Assembly: GCA_034680345.1 (NCBI GenBank)
Contig: JAXISZ010000001.1
Span: 286,410-350,409, forward strand
Length of the DNA stretch: 64,000 nucleotides
From: SXZD01 sp034680345
GTDB lineage: Bacteria; Pseudomonadota; Gammaproteobacteria; Burkholderiales; Burkholderiaceae_B
Direction of reading: 5' to 3'
The position numbers and the translations under genes are program-made. The notes under the pieces are model-generated. The model did not search any database. It was not told where the DNA came from and was given only the letters and a program-made list of their open reading frames with translations. Positions 46,079-54,974 of this stretch are shown here, piece by piece (positions within the stretch are counted from its first letter, which is position 1; each line of letters begins with the position of its first letter).

Positions 46079-47449
46079 ATGATTATAACCAACCCCGCAC
46101 TTACCCCACTCGGGGGTTACAAATCAAATTATCGCGTGGCTGTTATTGGTGGCGGTATTTCTGGCTTAACCGCCGCTTATCAATTACGTGATTATGCACA
46201 CGTCACGCTTTACGAAGCTAATCATTATATTGGCGGCCACACCAATACCATTGATATAACGCTAGAAGGTATTGAATTTCCGGTTGACACAGGTTTTTTG
46301 GTCTTTAACGAACGAACTTATCCTAAACTGATTGCCCTTTTTAAAGAGCTCGATGTTGAAACCACACTTTCTGACATGTCATTTGCGGTGAGTTTGCCAG
46401 AAATTGACCTAGAATGGTCTGGAACCAGTTTAAACACTGTTTTTGCGCAAAGAAAAAACGTATTTTCTTTGCGTTTTTTGCGCATGCTCAAAGACATTCT
46501 GAAATTTAATAAACAGTGCACACAAATGGCTCTAACCCAAAATAACAGACAAAAATTGCAAGAGGAACAAGAGGCAGAAAAACTTAAAACCCCATTGTCT
46601 GAATTTTTACAACAACACGGTTATAGCAAAGCATTTATTCACTGGTATTTATTACCTATGGCAGCAGCTATTTGGTCATGCCCAACCACACAAATGATGC
46701 GATTTCCAATAGCTACATTTATCAGCTTTTGCCATAACCATGGCTTACTACAGGTTGAGAATCGGCCTCGGTGGTTTACCGTTAAAGGCGGAGCTCGCCA
46801 TTATGTTGACAAAATTTTACCGCACATCCCACAAACAATTTTGAATTGTCCAGTACAAAATGTTTCACCAACCCTTCACGGTCAAATTATTGTAAACACC
46901 GCTGAACACCAGCACACTTACGATGCCGTCATTATCGCTGCTCATAGCGATCAAACACACAGCATGCTTACTAAAACCAACCCTAAATTGCGCAGTGTGT
47001 TAAAACATATTAACTACCAAGAGAATATTGCATACCTTCACACAGACACAACGCTGATGCCAAAACGTCCAAAGGTGTGGTCTTCTTGGAATTACATCAG
47101 TGACGTGAACAACTCACAACCCAGCGTTTCAGTGAGCTACTGGCTTAATCGCTTGCAGCCATTACCTTTTAAAACTCCTGTCATGGTAACGCTGAACCCA
47201 CTAAAACCACCACATCCCGATAAAACCATCCGCACCATTTATTATACCCATCCAATTTTTGATCAAGCGGCAATCGACGCACAACAATCTCTGAATAGCG
47301 CTCAAGGTGAATCGGGTATTTTTGTAGCCGGAGCATGGACTGGTTATGGGTTTCATGAAGACGGACACCGCTCAGGATTAGAAGCAGCAGAACAGTTACG
47401 GCAGTACTTGTCCAGCAACTCAGTATCTAAAAAGGAACCATGCGCATGA
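46079..47449 (+). CDS. FAD-dependent amine-oxidase-like oxidoreductase
   Basis: A 456-residue flavoprotein. The dinucleotide fold VAVIGGGISGLTAAYQL is at residues 20-36, followed by HYIGGHTNTIDI. The C-terminal FAD contact is FVAGAWTGYGFHEDGHRSGLEA. The family is the NAD(P)/FAD-dependent oxidoreductase set found with DUF1365 and a Cfa-like enzyme in photo-oxidative stress clusters. The substrate is unknown; a membrane acyl chain is a reasonable guess given its partners. The next gene starts at 47440, within its last ten bases. Confidence 0.85.
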   Translation: MIITNPALTPLGGYKSNYRVAVIGGGISGLTAAYQLRDYAHVTLYEANHYIGGHTNTIDITLEGIEFPVDTGFLVFNERTYPKLIALFKELDVETTLSDMSFAVSLPEIDLEWSGTSLNTVFAQRKNVFSLRFLRMLKDILKFNKQCTQMALTQNNRQKLQEEQEAEKLKTPLSEFLQQHGYSKAFIHWYLLPMAAAIWSCPTTQMMRFPIATFISFCHNHGLLQVENRPRWFTVKGGARHYVDKILPHIPQTILNCPVQNVSPTLHGQIIVNTAEHQHTYDAVIIAAHSDQTHSMLTKTNPKLRSVLKHINYQENIAYLHTDTTLMPKRPKVWSSWNYISDVNNSQPSVSVSYWLNRLQPLPFKTPVMVTLNPLKPPHPDKTIRTIYYTHPIFDQAAIDAQQSLNSAQGESGIFVAGAWTGYGFHEDGHRSGLEAAEQLRQYLSSNSVSKKEPCA

Positions 47450-48246
47450 TGGGCCCCTCTTCAGGGCCGCTTTATATTGGACATGGAGAAATTCGCCACG
47501 CACGATTGGCCGTCCGTACACACGCTTTTTGTATTAAAGCTTTTTTTATACGGATTAACTTAAAACGGCTTACAGAATTAAAATCATCAATTTGGTTTGG
47601 CATTGGTAAATTTGGTATTTTTAGTTTTAATCCAGCCAACTATGGTGATGGCCAAGGCACGATAAATAACCCCTGCCCATGGCTAAATTCACTTTTAAAT
47701 GAACACAACATTAAAGAACCACTGGGTGATGTTTGGCTACACACATTTCCCAAAATATTGGGCTATGTTTTTAATCCGGTGAGCTTTTGGTTCTGCCATG
47801 CCATAGATGGCCGTTTATTGGCGATTGTTTGTGAAGTCAACAACACCTTCGGAGAAAAACACTGCTATTTACTCTCCCACAGCAATCGTCATTTGCAAGC
47901 AGGTGAAACGCTCTACGCAAATAAAGAATTTCATGTTAGCCCTTTTTTTGATGTAAGTGGTGAATACGAATTTCGCTTTTTCACCAACACTAAGAAAACA
48001 GTTGCCCGCGTGGTTTTAAAGCATGAAGATAAACCAAAAATCTTAACCAGCATTTGCGGTCAGTTTGAACAAATTAGCACAAAAACTTGGCGAAACACCT
48101 TATTGCGCTACCGCTGGTTTACCCTTGGGGTTATTTTAAAAATTCACGCCCATGCTGTGCGTCTCTGGATAAAAAAAGTGCCTTTTTTCAAAAAACCAAC
48201 GCCACCCAAACATTTTACAACCTCTTCACATCAGTCAATGCTATGA
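47440..48246 (+). CDS. DUF1365 family protein
   Basis: 268 residues. The opening SGPLYIGHGEIRHARL and THAFCIKAFFIR are typical of DUF1365, as are HTFPKILGYVFNPVSFWFCH and LAIVCEVNNTFGEKHCY. The activity is not established. AAGGAACC before ATG 47440 is a fair ribosome site. It nests tightly between the FAD enzyme and the Cfa homologue (stop and start overlap as ATGA), a set that travels together in many Proteobacteria. Confidence 0.9.
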   Translation: MRMMGPSSGPLYIGHGEIRHARLAVRTHAFCIKAFFIRINLKRLTELKSSIWFGIGKFGIFSFNPANYGDGQGTINNPCPWLNSLLNEHNIKEPLGDVWLHTFPKILGYVFNPVSFWFCHAIDGRLLAIVCEVNNTFGEKHCYLLSHSNRHLQAGETLYANKEFHVSPFFDVSGEYEFRFFTNTKKTVARVVLKHEDKPKILTSICGQFEQISTKTWRNTLLRYRWFTLGVILKIHAHAVRLWIKKVPFFKKPTPPKHFTTSSHQSML

Positions 48247-49469
48247 ATCAAGTTGCCAATACTACATTAGAGCTTCCCTTATCTAGTCATGCCCCACGAG
48301 CAGCTCAATGGGTTTTGCATTTGCTCAAAGATATCAAACACGGCACGCTGGACCTCAGCCTACCTGATGGCTCTTGCGGCAAGCTGGGAACCGGTGAAGC
48401 ACCTTTTGCTCATTTGCACATTTATGATTGGGGAGTCTTTTCTCAAACACTGAAATCCGGTGATATTGGTTTTGCTGAAGGCTACATTAACAACCAATGG
48501 AGTAGCCCTAATTTAACTCAATTATTAACCTTATTTCTGGCCAATCGTAAACAAATTGAAAGTGTTATTTATGGCGGCTTTTTTGGTCGTCTCTTCTACA
48601 GAATAAAACACTTATTAAACCGCAACACCAAAACGCAAGCCAAAAAAAATATTCACATGCATTATGACCTTGGCAACAGTTTCTACCGTTTATGGCTTGA
48701 TCCAAGCATGACCTACTCAAGTGCTTTGTTCAATGATCACGCACGCCATGACCTCCAAGAAGCACAAAGCGCTAAATATCAAACCATTTTAGACTGGCTA
48801 GCACCCAAACCAGGGCATCAACTGTTAGAAATTGGGTGTGGCTGGGGTGGCTTTGCTGAAGCAGCCACCGCTCTAGGAGCGCACGTTACGGGCTTAACAC
48901 TGTCGAGTGAACAACTCAATTATGCAACCCAACGCCTAGAAAAAACCGGACGCAGCGAACTCTGCGACCTGCGCTTACAAGACTACCGCGACTGTACTGG
49001 TCAATTTGACGGCATTGCTTCAATAGAAATGTTTGAAGCGGTGGGACAATCATTTTGGCCCGAGTACTTTCAAACCGTTGCCAAACAACTCAAACCTGGT
49101 GGACGGGCAGCTATTCAAGTCATTACAATTGCTGAATCGCTATTTGATCGCTACCGCAAATCTTCTGATTTTATTCAACAGTATATTTTTCCTGGTGGCA
49201 TGTTGCCAAGCAAAACGGAATTTAGACAACAAGCAGAAAAAGCTGGATTGCGCGCTGTTCAACAAATGGCTTTTGGTCAAGACTACGCCAAAACACTCAA
49301 ACTGTGGCGACAAAACTTCAACCATCAATTACAAGATATTCGAGCGTTGGGGTTTGATGAGCGGTTCATTCGAATTTGGAATTTTTATCTCGCTTATTGC
49401 GAAGCAGGCTTCTTAGAAAGCAACACCGATGTTGTACAGTTCTACCTTGAAAAATCGATACAAACGTAA
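48243..49469 (+). CDS. cfa: Cyclopropane-fatty-acyl-phospholipid synthase family protein
   Basis: About 408 residues. The SAM site is LLEIGCGWGGFAEAA (about residue 195), with HMHYDLGNSFYRLWLD before it and the family motif SIEMFEAVGQSFWPEYF after it. Cfa-type enzymes add a methylene or methyl group to double bonds of phospholipid acyl chains. In photo-oxidative stress clusters related enzymes are tied to methylated or furan fatty acids, so a product other than plain cyclopropane is possible. The ATG overlaps the DUF1365 stop by four bases; an earlier open frame from 48087 is a shadow of that gene. Confidence 0.93.
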   Translation: MNQVANTTLELPLSSHAPRAAQWVLHLLKDIKHGTLDLSLPDGSCGKLGTGEAPFAHLHIYDWGVFSQTLKSGDIGFAEGYINNQWSSPNLTQLLTLFLANRKQIESVIYGGFFGRLFYRIKHLLNRNTKTQAKKNIHMHYDLGNSFYRLWLDPSMTYSSALFNDHARHDLQEAQSAKYQTILDWLAPKPGHQLLEIGCGWGGFAEAATALGAHVTGLTLSSEQLNYATQRLEKTGRSELCDLRLQDYRDCTGQFDGIASIEMFEAVGQSFWPEYFQTVAKQLKPGGRAAIQVITIAESLFDRYRKSSDFIQQYIFPGGMLPSKTEFRQQAEKAGLRAVQQMAFGQDYAKTLKLWRQNFNHQLQDIRALGFDERFIRIWNFYLAYCEAGFLESNTDVVQFYLEKSIQT

Positions 49470-49514
49470 TTGCATTCTTCCGATCAATAGCAATACAAAA
49501 AAGGCTTAATCAAA

Positions 49515-50144
49515 ATGCTCAACTCTCAAATCAAAACAAAAGGTTTCAAAAAACATTGCCAACAAATCGGCTACTTATGTACTCTTGTGTTTTTTCTGTT
49601 TACATGCAACCTGAGTTTTTCACAAACGCCAACATCCAACAATCAACCCATAAATCAAACTGCCAACCCAATGAAAAATACATTGGCCAACCAATTATTG
49701 TCAAATGGGCAGTACTTAGGCCAAGCCACTATGCGGTGGTTTGGACTCAAAATTTATGACGCCCAGCTGTGGGCTGAAAAACCACCCGCACAATTTAACT
49801 ATCGCACTGACGCGCACTTACTAGAACTCACCTACGCCCATGACTTTGAGAGCGAAAAAATCGCTGAAAAATCGCGCGAAGAAATTGAAAAACAAGGTGT
49901 AGGCACAACTGAAGTGCTGAATATGTGGCAAAAAAAATTAAGTGCGCTTATTCCCAGTATTAAAAAAGGCAATCAGTTAACAGCGTTATATAAACCAGGT
50001 AAAGGACTGGTGCTATTTAAAAACGGCCAAACGGTTGGCGAATTAAACGACCCAGAACTTGCAATTGCGTTTATGGGTATTTGGTTAGACCCTCGCAGCT
50101 CTGAACCTGCTTTGCGAGAAAAACTAATTGGCTTAAAACCGTAA
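49515..50144 (+). CDS. Chalcone-isomerase-like periplasmic protein
   Basis: 209 residues with a signal peptide (about 1-35, hydrophobic stretch IGYLCTLVFFLFTCNLSFS). The body has TMRWFGLKIYDAQLWAE and LTALYKPGKGLVLFKNG, then LAIAFMGIWLDPRSS, the bacterial chalcone-isomerase-like pattern. Catalytic isomerase activity is doubtful in such proteins; some relatives bind fatty acids. It lies 45 bases after cfa in the same direction. Confidence 0.85.
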   Translation: MLNSQIKTKGFKKHCQQIGYLCTLVFFLFTCNLSFSQTPTSNNQPINQTANPMKNTLANQLLSNGQYLGQATMRWFGLKIYDAQLWAEKPPAQFNYRTDAHLLELTYAHDFESEKIAEKSREEIEKQGVGTTEVLNMWQKKLSALIPSIKKGNQLTALYKPGKGLVLFKNGQTVGELNDPELAIAFMGIWLDPRSSEPALREKLIGLKP

Positions 50145-50153
50145 GAACACACA

Positions 50154-51467
50154 ATGAACTCAACGGCCCCACCCAGTTTACGAAATATTCTGAGCTATGC
50201 TGCCTACGGCTGGGCCCTGGGCGCTGTAGCAGTGCCTCTGTATATTCAAATACCATTTCTGTACACAAGCAATTTTGACGTTGAACTGGGCATGATTGGC
50301 GCAGTACTCTTAGTCTCTAGACTAATAGATGCTATCACTGACCCATTGATCGGATGGTTGATTGATCAAAACAAACACCGCTCTGGCTATACAGGGGTAT
50401 TGTTGATCTCGGCCCCTTTAATGGTGCTGGGCATGTGGGGCGTTTTTTTTCCGATTGGACAAAGCAGTGAATTAAAAGCGCTTAGCCTTTTAGGCAGTTT
50501 AATAGTTGTACACTTTGGCTACAGCTTAGGCACAATTGGTTATCAAGCCTGGGGGGCAGAACTGGGAAGCAACGACAATGAACGCTCAAAATTTGTAGCT
50601 GCCCGCGAAGCACTCGGCATTTTAGGAGTGATTTTAGCCGTTAGCCTTCCCGCAACCCAATACGCCAGCACACTGGCTTTGCTATTTACTTTTTATACCT
50701 TAACCAGTCTTGCAGTTGTTTTAAAATACGCCCCTCGCCCTAAACAACGTATTCACTTTGTAAGCAAGCAAATCGGCAACTTGTCCCAAACCTTGCCCAA
50801 GCCTAATGAAAACATGCTCCATAGCTTGCTGAAACCCCTTCAGCAACAGGCATTTCGCCGATTATTACTGATATTTTTAATCAATGGTTTTGCCAGCGCA
50901 CTGCCCGCCACCCTTGTTCCTTTTTTTATTCGCGACCAACTACAGTTACCAGACACAGCACAATGGACCCTAGGTGTTTATTTTTTGGTGGGCGCGATTT
51001 CAACATTGTTATGGGTCAAAATAACTCAGCACCTTGGTCTACTTAAAACCTGGTGGATAGGTATGTTACTAACCATCATAGCGTTTTTGGGAGTTACCCA
51101 GCTACAAGCAGGAAGCCTATATGGTTTTTTATTCATCTGCATACTCACAGGCTTTTCCCTAGGCACAGACTTGGCCATACCTGCGGCAATTTTAGCCAGT
51201 TTAATTCATCGCGCTGGGCACCAAGGCCAACGCGAAGGCGCTTACTTCGGAATTTGGAACTGGGTGAATAAATTAAACCTTGCTTTGGCACCCACCTTAG
51301 CGCTACCCACATTAAGCTATTTAGGTTATCAAGCCAACATCACCGCCTTAAACTCTACACAAAATACGCAAGCTTTATTGCTCCTTTACGCTATTGTACC
51401 TTGCATTTTAAAATCACTAGCGCTGTTATTATTAACCCGCGAAATACGAAGAGAGGACGCAATATGA
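50154..51467 (+). CDS. MFS transporter, GPH/MelB-like
   Basis: 437 residues with about twelve helices. The first loop region SRLIDAITDPLIGWLIDQ matches the GPH sugar-cation symporter-like branch (DxxxDPxxG motif), and TDLAIPAAILASLIHRAGHQ lies in the C-half. The substrate is unknown. In such islands it may move lipid-related compounds. It starts 9 bases after the previous stop, and its own stop overlaps the next ATG (ATGA). Confidence 0.85.
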   Translation: MNSTAPPSLRNILSYAAYGWALGAVAVPLYIQIPFLYTSNFDVELGMIGAVLLVSRLIDAITDPLIGWLIDQNKHRSGYTGVLLISAPLMVLGMWGVFFPIGQSSELKALSLLGSLIVVHFGYSLGTIGYQAWGAELGSNDNERSKFVAAREALGILGVILAVSLPATQYASTLALLFTFYTLTSLAVVLKYAPRPKQRIHFVSKQIGNLSQTLPKPNENMLHSLLKPLQQQAFRRLLLIFLINGFASALPATLVPFFIRDQLQLPDTAQWTLGVYFLVGAISTLLWVKITQHLGLLKTWWIGMLLTIIAFLGVTQLQAGSLYGFLFICILTGFSLGTDLAIPAAILASLIHRAGHQGQREGAYFGIWNWVNKLNLALAPTLALPTLSYLGYQANITALNSTQNTQALLLLYAIVPCILKSLALLLLTREIRREDAI

Positions 51468-52015
51468 ATCTCATAGTGCAAAAAATTCAACGATACCTTA
51501 GCCGTTTAAGCCTTGCCGCGGCCATTTCTTCTTTATGTGCTTGTACCAGCATTGACTCAGCCATCTACGCCAATGAACAACCAAAATTTGATTTGCAACA
51601 ATACTTTAATGGTACCGTAGATGCTTGGGGCGTATTTACAGACCGATCGGGCAAGGTGGTAAAACGCTTCACTGTGGTTTTAAATTGCAAATGGCAAAAT
51701 AATACAGGTGTTTTACACGAAGATTTTACTTACTCTGACGGCAGCAAGCAAACTCGCATCTGGACCATCGAAAAAAATGGTGATCAATACACAGGGACTG
51801 CGGATGATGTAGTAGGGCAAGCCAAAGGCATAGCCAGTGGCAACGCCCTATTCTGGTCCTACACACTGGCCCTACCGGTTGATGGAAAAATTTACCACGT
51901 ACAATTTAAAGACTGGATGTACCTTATGGACCAAAAGGTGATGCTCAACAAAGCCGAAATGAGCAAATTTGGTTTTAAACTGGGTGAAGTGACCTTAAGT
52001 TTTCAAAAACGCTAA
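51464..52015 (+). CDS. DUF3833 family lipoprotein
   Basis: About 183 residues. The signal peptide ends in a lipobox-like LCAC (about residue 24). The body contains LQQYFNGTVDAWGVFTDRSG and CKWQNNTGVLHEDFTYSDGS and ends with KFGFKLGEVTLSFQKR, as in DUF3833. It is probably anchored in the periplasm. The function is unknown, but the family recurs with Cfa-like and chalcone-isomerase-like genes. It overlaps the MFS stop by four bases. Confidence 0.85.
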   Translation: MNLIVQKIQRYLSRLSLAAAISSLCACTSIDSAIYANEQPKFDLQQYFNGTVDAWGVFTDRSGKVVKRFTVVLNCKWQNNTGVLHEDFTYSDGSKQTRIWTIEKNGDQYTGTADDVVGQAKGIASGNALFWSYTLALPVDGKIYHVQFKDWMYLMDQKVMLNKAEMSKFGFKLGEVTLSFQKR

Positions 52016-52049
52016 AATGTAACCCATACCCAATAGAAAGGTGTTTTCT

Positions 52050-52844
52050 ATGCCACTGAATCGCCCCATCACAAATTGGCAAGGCAAACGGGTTTGGATT
52101 ATTGGAGCTTCCACCGGCATTGGCTTGGCTTTGGCTCACTGCTTAGTTGAAGCCGGAGCCGAACTGGCCTTAAGCTCGCGCAGCTTTGAAAAACTACAAA
52201 ATGCATTAGAAATCTTATCAACGCAAACCTTGCGCCCCAAACCCCTTGCAATTGCTTTAGACATCACCGATGCAGCCGCTTTGCAGCTCGGCGCTTTAAA
52301 TTTAATTCAAACATGGGGAACTCTTGATGTGGTGGTGATTATGGCAGGCACTTACGTTGAAATGCATGCCCAAACTTTTAATTTACCTGCAGCACGCCAA
52401 CAAATGGAAGTCAATATCAACGGCGTTCTCAATGTATTGAACGCTGTACTGCCACAACTCATCAAACAGGCATCCGGCCATCTATGTATTGTTTCCAGTG
52501 TTGCTGGGTACAGTGGGTTACCTAAAGGTCTGGTCTATGGGGCTAGTAAAGCAGCTGTTATTAATCTGACGGAATCACTCTATCTTGACCTAAAAAGCCA
52601 AGGTGTGGATGTTAGTTTGGTATGCCCAGGTTTTGTAGACACTGCTCTCACAGCCAATAATCAATTTCGCATGCCATGTTTAATCACAGCACAGCAAGCA
52701 GCACAAGCCATGATGCGAAGTTTTGCCTGTGGTGACTTTGAAATGCACTTTCCGAAACGTTTTAGTTACGTGCTAAAATTTTTGCGACTTCTACCGCATC
52801 GTGCTTATTTTTTTATCATTCAAAAATTAACTGGCGTAAAATGA
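52050..52844 (+). CDS. Short-chain dehydrogenase/reductase
   Basis: About 264 residues. The cofactor loop is VWIIGASTGIGLALAH (TGxxxGxG-type), with Ser in IVSSVAGYSG and YGASKAA as the Tyr-x3-Lys pair. The C-terminus is basic with an aromatic tail, suggesting membrane association. ATG 52050 is preferred over a GTG at 52041, with AAAGG upstream. It fits the stress-lipid operon; substrate unknown. Confidence 0.87.
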   Translation: MPLNRPITNWQGKRVWIIGASTGIGLALAHCLVEAGAELALSSRSFEKLQNALEILSTQTLRPKPLAIALDITDAAALQLGALNLIQTWGTLDVVVIMAGTYVEMHAQTFNLPAARQQMEVNINGVLNVLNAVLPQLIKQASGHLCIVSSVAGYSGLPKGLVYGASKAAVINLTESLYLDLKSQGVDVSLVCPGFVDTALTANNQFRMPCLITAQQAAQAMMRSFACGDFEMHFPKRFSYVLKFLRLLPHRAYFFIIQKLTGVK

Positions 52845-52857
52845 GCATGAATAAACA

Positions 52858-53292
52858 ATGAATGCTGAACTATATTTACCAAAGCTTGTGCATGTTTTTG
52901 AAAGACTATCAAACGATAGCCTACAAGAATTAGACAATATTTACGAACACAACGTGTATTTTAAAGACCCGTTTAATGAAGTGCGCAACCTGTCTGAAGT
53001 TAAATCAGTTTTTACACACATGTTTGCCACTCTGGAGAAACCCCATTTTAAAATCACCGCAACCGTGATACAAAACGAACAAGCGTTTGTTACTTGGGAT
53101 TTTTTGTTTTATTTTGGGCGTTGGCGCGCAAATGAAATACAGTGCATACAAGGTACAAGCCATTTAAAATACAATACGAATGGCAAGGTTGTTTACCATC
53201 GCGATTACTGGGATGCAGCCGAAGAGCTTTATGAAAAAATACCATTCCTAAAGTATTTTATGCGCTGGATCAAACACCAAATAAAAACATAG
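52858..53292 (+). CDS. SnoaL/NTF2-like protein
   Basis: 144 residues of the nuclear-transport-factor-2-like fold, with VYFKDPFNEVRNL and VFTHMFATLEKPHFKI, and HRDYWDAAEELYEKIPF near the end. This type sits next to SDR genes in photo-oxidative stress clusters and is a candidate small-molecule isomerase or binding protein. No catalytic residues are assigned. It starts 14 bases after the SDR stop. Confidence 0.82.
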   Translation: MNAELYLPKLVHVFERLSNDSLQELDNIYEHNVYFKDPFNEVRNLSEVKSVFTHMFATLEKPHFKITATVIQNEQAFVTWDFLFYFGRWRANEIQCIQGTSHLKYNTNGKVVYHRDYWDAAEELYEKIPFLKYFMRWIKHQIKT

Positions 53293-53400
53293 CGTCACAA
53301 TACGTCAATCACAATTGTGCGTGATTGTCATGCAAATGAAGCGAAGCTCTGGTACCCTTGCGCCTTTGATTATCAAGTAAAAAACGAAAGTTTAGCCATC

Positions 53401-54273
53401 ATGTTATATCCAGAACTCTTCCATTCGCTTGAAAGCGTGCGTTGGTCAATGGCCAAAGATATTCCATGGGAGACTTTTCAGCCTGAAAGACTCAGCCAGG
53501 AACAAGCCCAGACGATCAAAATGAACGCCATCACTGAATGGGCTGCCTTACCCGCCACAGAAATGTTTTTGCGCGACAATCGAGACGACAGCGACTTTTC
53601 AGCGTTTATGTCAATTTGGTTTTATGAAGAGCAAAAACACGCCTTGGTTTTAATGGAATACCTACGTCGGTTCAAACCCGAATTATTACCCACCGAAGCC
53701 GAACTGCACGCCGTTCGCTTTGAATTTGACCCAGCCCCGCCCCTGGAAACCCTAATGCTGCACTTCTGTGGAGAGATTCGCCTGAATCACTGGTACCGTT
53801 GCGCCTCCGATTGGCATACAGAACCGGTTATCAAGTACATTTATAAAATTATTTCCCAGGATGAAGCCCGGCACGGTGGTGCCTACTTACGCTACATGAA
53901 ACGCGCATTGGTTGAAATTGGTGACCATGCTCGCGAAGCGTTCACCAAAATTGGTGTACTTATGGCCTCAGCACGACGCACCAGCCAAGCCTTGCACCCA
54001 ACCAACTTACATGTGAATAAAAACTTATTCCCCAATGACACCGTGCAATCGCGGCTACCGGAACCTGGCTGGCTTGAAAAATGGTTAGATAGTCAGATTA
54101 ATTTTGATGCAAAGTGGGAAGCTAAAGTGGTTGAGCGCATCTTGCATAACATGAGTTTACTGATGGACAAAACGTTCAACAGCGTTCAAGAGTTGAATCG
54201 CTATCGCAAAGAACTGACCAAACAAAGCCAAAACAACCCAAACCAAACCCCGCCAGAAGCGTTGGCAGGCTAA
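53401..54273 (+). CDS. Ferritin-like diiron protein (acyl-ACP-desaturase-like)
   Basis: About 290 residues, almost all helical. Carboxylate/histidine motifs are EEQKHAL (about 76-82), HFCGEIRLNHWY (about 122) and SQDEARHGGAYLRY (about 155-168), consistent with two ExxH-type half-sites of a diiron centre as in ferritin-like oxidases and desaturases. A frame opens upstream at 53317, but ATG 53401 begins the characteristic MLYPELFHSLESVRW. It follows the SnoaL gene by 108 bases, so it may have its own promoter. The reaction is unknown; acyl-chain oxidation is a plausible guess. Confidence 0.8.
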   Translation: MLYPELFHSLESVRWSMAKDIPWETFQPERLSQEQAQTIKMNAITEWAALPATEMFLRDNRDDSDFSAFMSIWFYEEQKHALVLMEYLRRFKPELLPTEAELHAVRFEFDPAPPLETLMLHFCGEIRLNHWYRCASDWHTEPVIKYIYKIISQDEARHGGAYLRYMKRALVEIGDHAREAFTKIGVLMASARRTSQALHPTNLHVNKNLFPNDTVQSRLPEPGWLEKWLDSQINFDAKWEAKVVERILHNMSLLMDKTFNSVQELNRYRKELTKQSQNNPNQTPPEALAG

Positions 54274-54305
54274 CATGTATTAAACATCTTAAACTGCAAA
54301 GTACC

Positions 54306-54800
54306 GTGAAAAATCCACCGCCACAATTCGACAAAAAAATTGTAAAACTTCAGCATTTGCAAGAAGTTTGCCGCCATTTACCAAGGCCTCTGGTTTTTAC
54401 CAATGGTGTTTTTGATATTTTGCACCGTGGCCATGTCACTTACCTTGACCAAGCACGCCAACGCGGTGCAAGTTTACTGGTTGCACTCAATAGCGACGCC
54501 TCAGTCAAACGCCTAGGTAAGGGCCCAGACAGGCCCATCAATTCAGAAAACGATCGCATAGCAGTGATTGCAGCCCTAGCATGCGTTGATATAGTCACTC
54601 ACTTTGACGATGACACACCTTTACAAACTATCTTGTGTGTAGAACCAGATATTTTAATCAAAGGTGGCGACTGGCCAATTGAAAGCATGGTGGGCGCCAA
54701 CGAAGTATTGGCACGCGGCGGAAAAGTCTTTTCTATTCCCTTTGATTTCGAGCGCTCTACCACCTCAATTGTACAAAAAATACGACAAACAGCACATTAA
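54306..54800 (+). CDS. rfaE2: D-glycero-beta-D-manno-heptose 1-phosphate adenylyltransferase
   Basis: 164 residues. The nucleotidyltransferase motif NGVFDILHRGHVTYL (HxGH) and the LNSDASVKRLGKGPDRP region, then IPFDFERSTTSIVQK, match the RfaE2/HldE C-terminal half that makes ADP-heptose for lipopolysaccharide. It is stand-alone, as in Betaproteobacteria, with the kinase half elsewhere. It follows the ferritin-like gene by 32 bases and may be co-transcribed. Confidence 0.93.
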   Translation: MKNPPPQFDKKIVKLQHLQEVCRHLPRPLVFTNGVFDILHRGHVTYLDQARQRGASLLVALNSDASVKRLGKGPDRPINSENDRIAVIAALACVDIVTHFDDDTPLQTILCVEPDILIKGGDWPIESMVGANEVLARGGKVFSIPFDFERSTTSIVQKIRQTAH

Positions 54801-54974
54801 TTTTTATAAAATGAATACATTTATTGCGCCGCAAAATGCACGACCCTAAAGAGGGTAATGCAACGCGCTCTTTACATTTACTACATTACAGCAGAGGTTA
54901 AGCACACAAAAACCGGATTAAACCACGCTCAATCTTAATAAAAAATACACCCTAAGCCACAAAAACCTAAGCAA

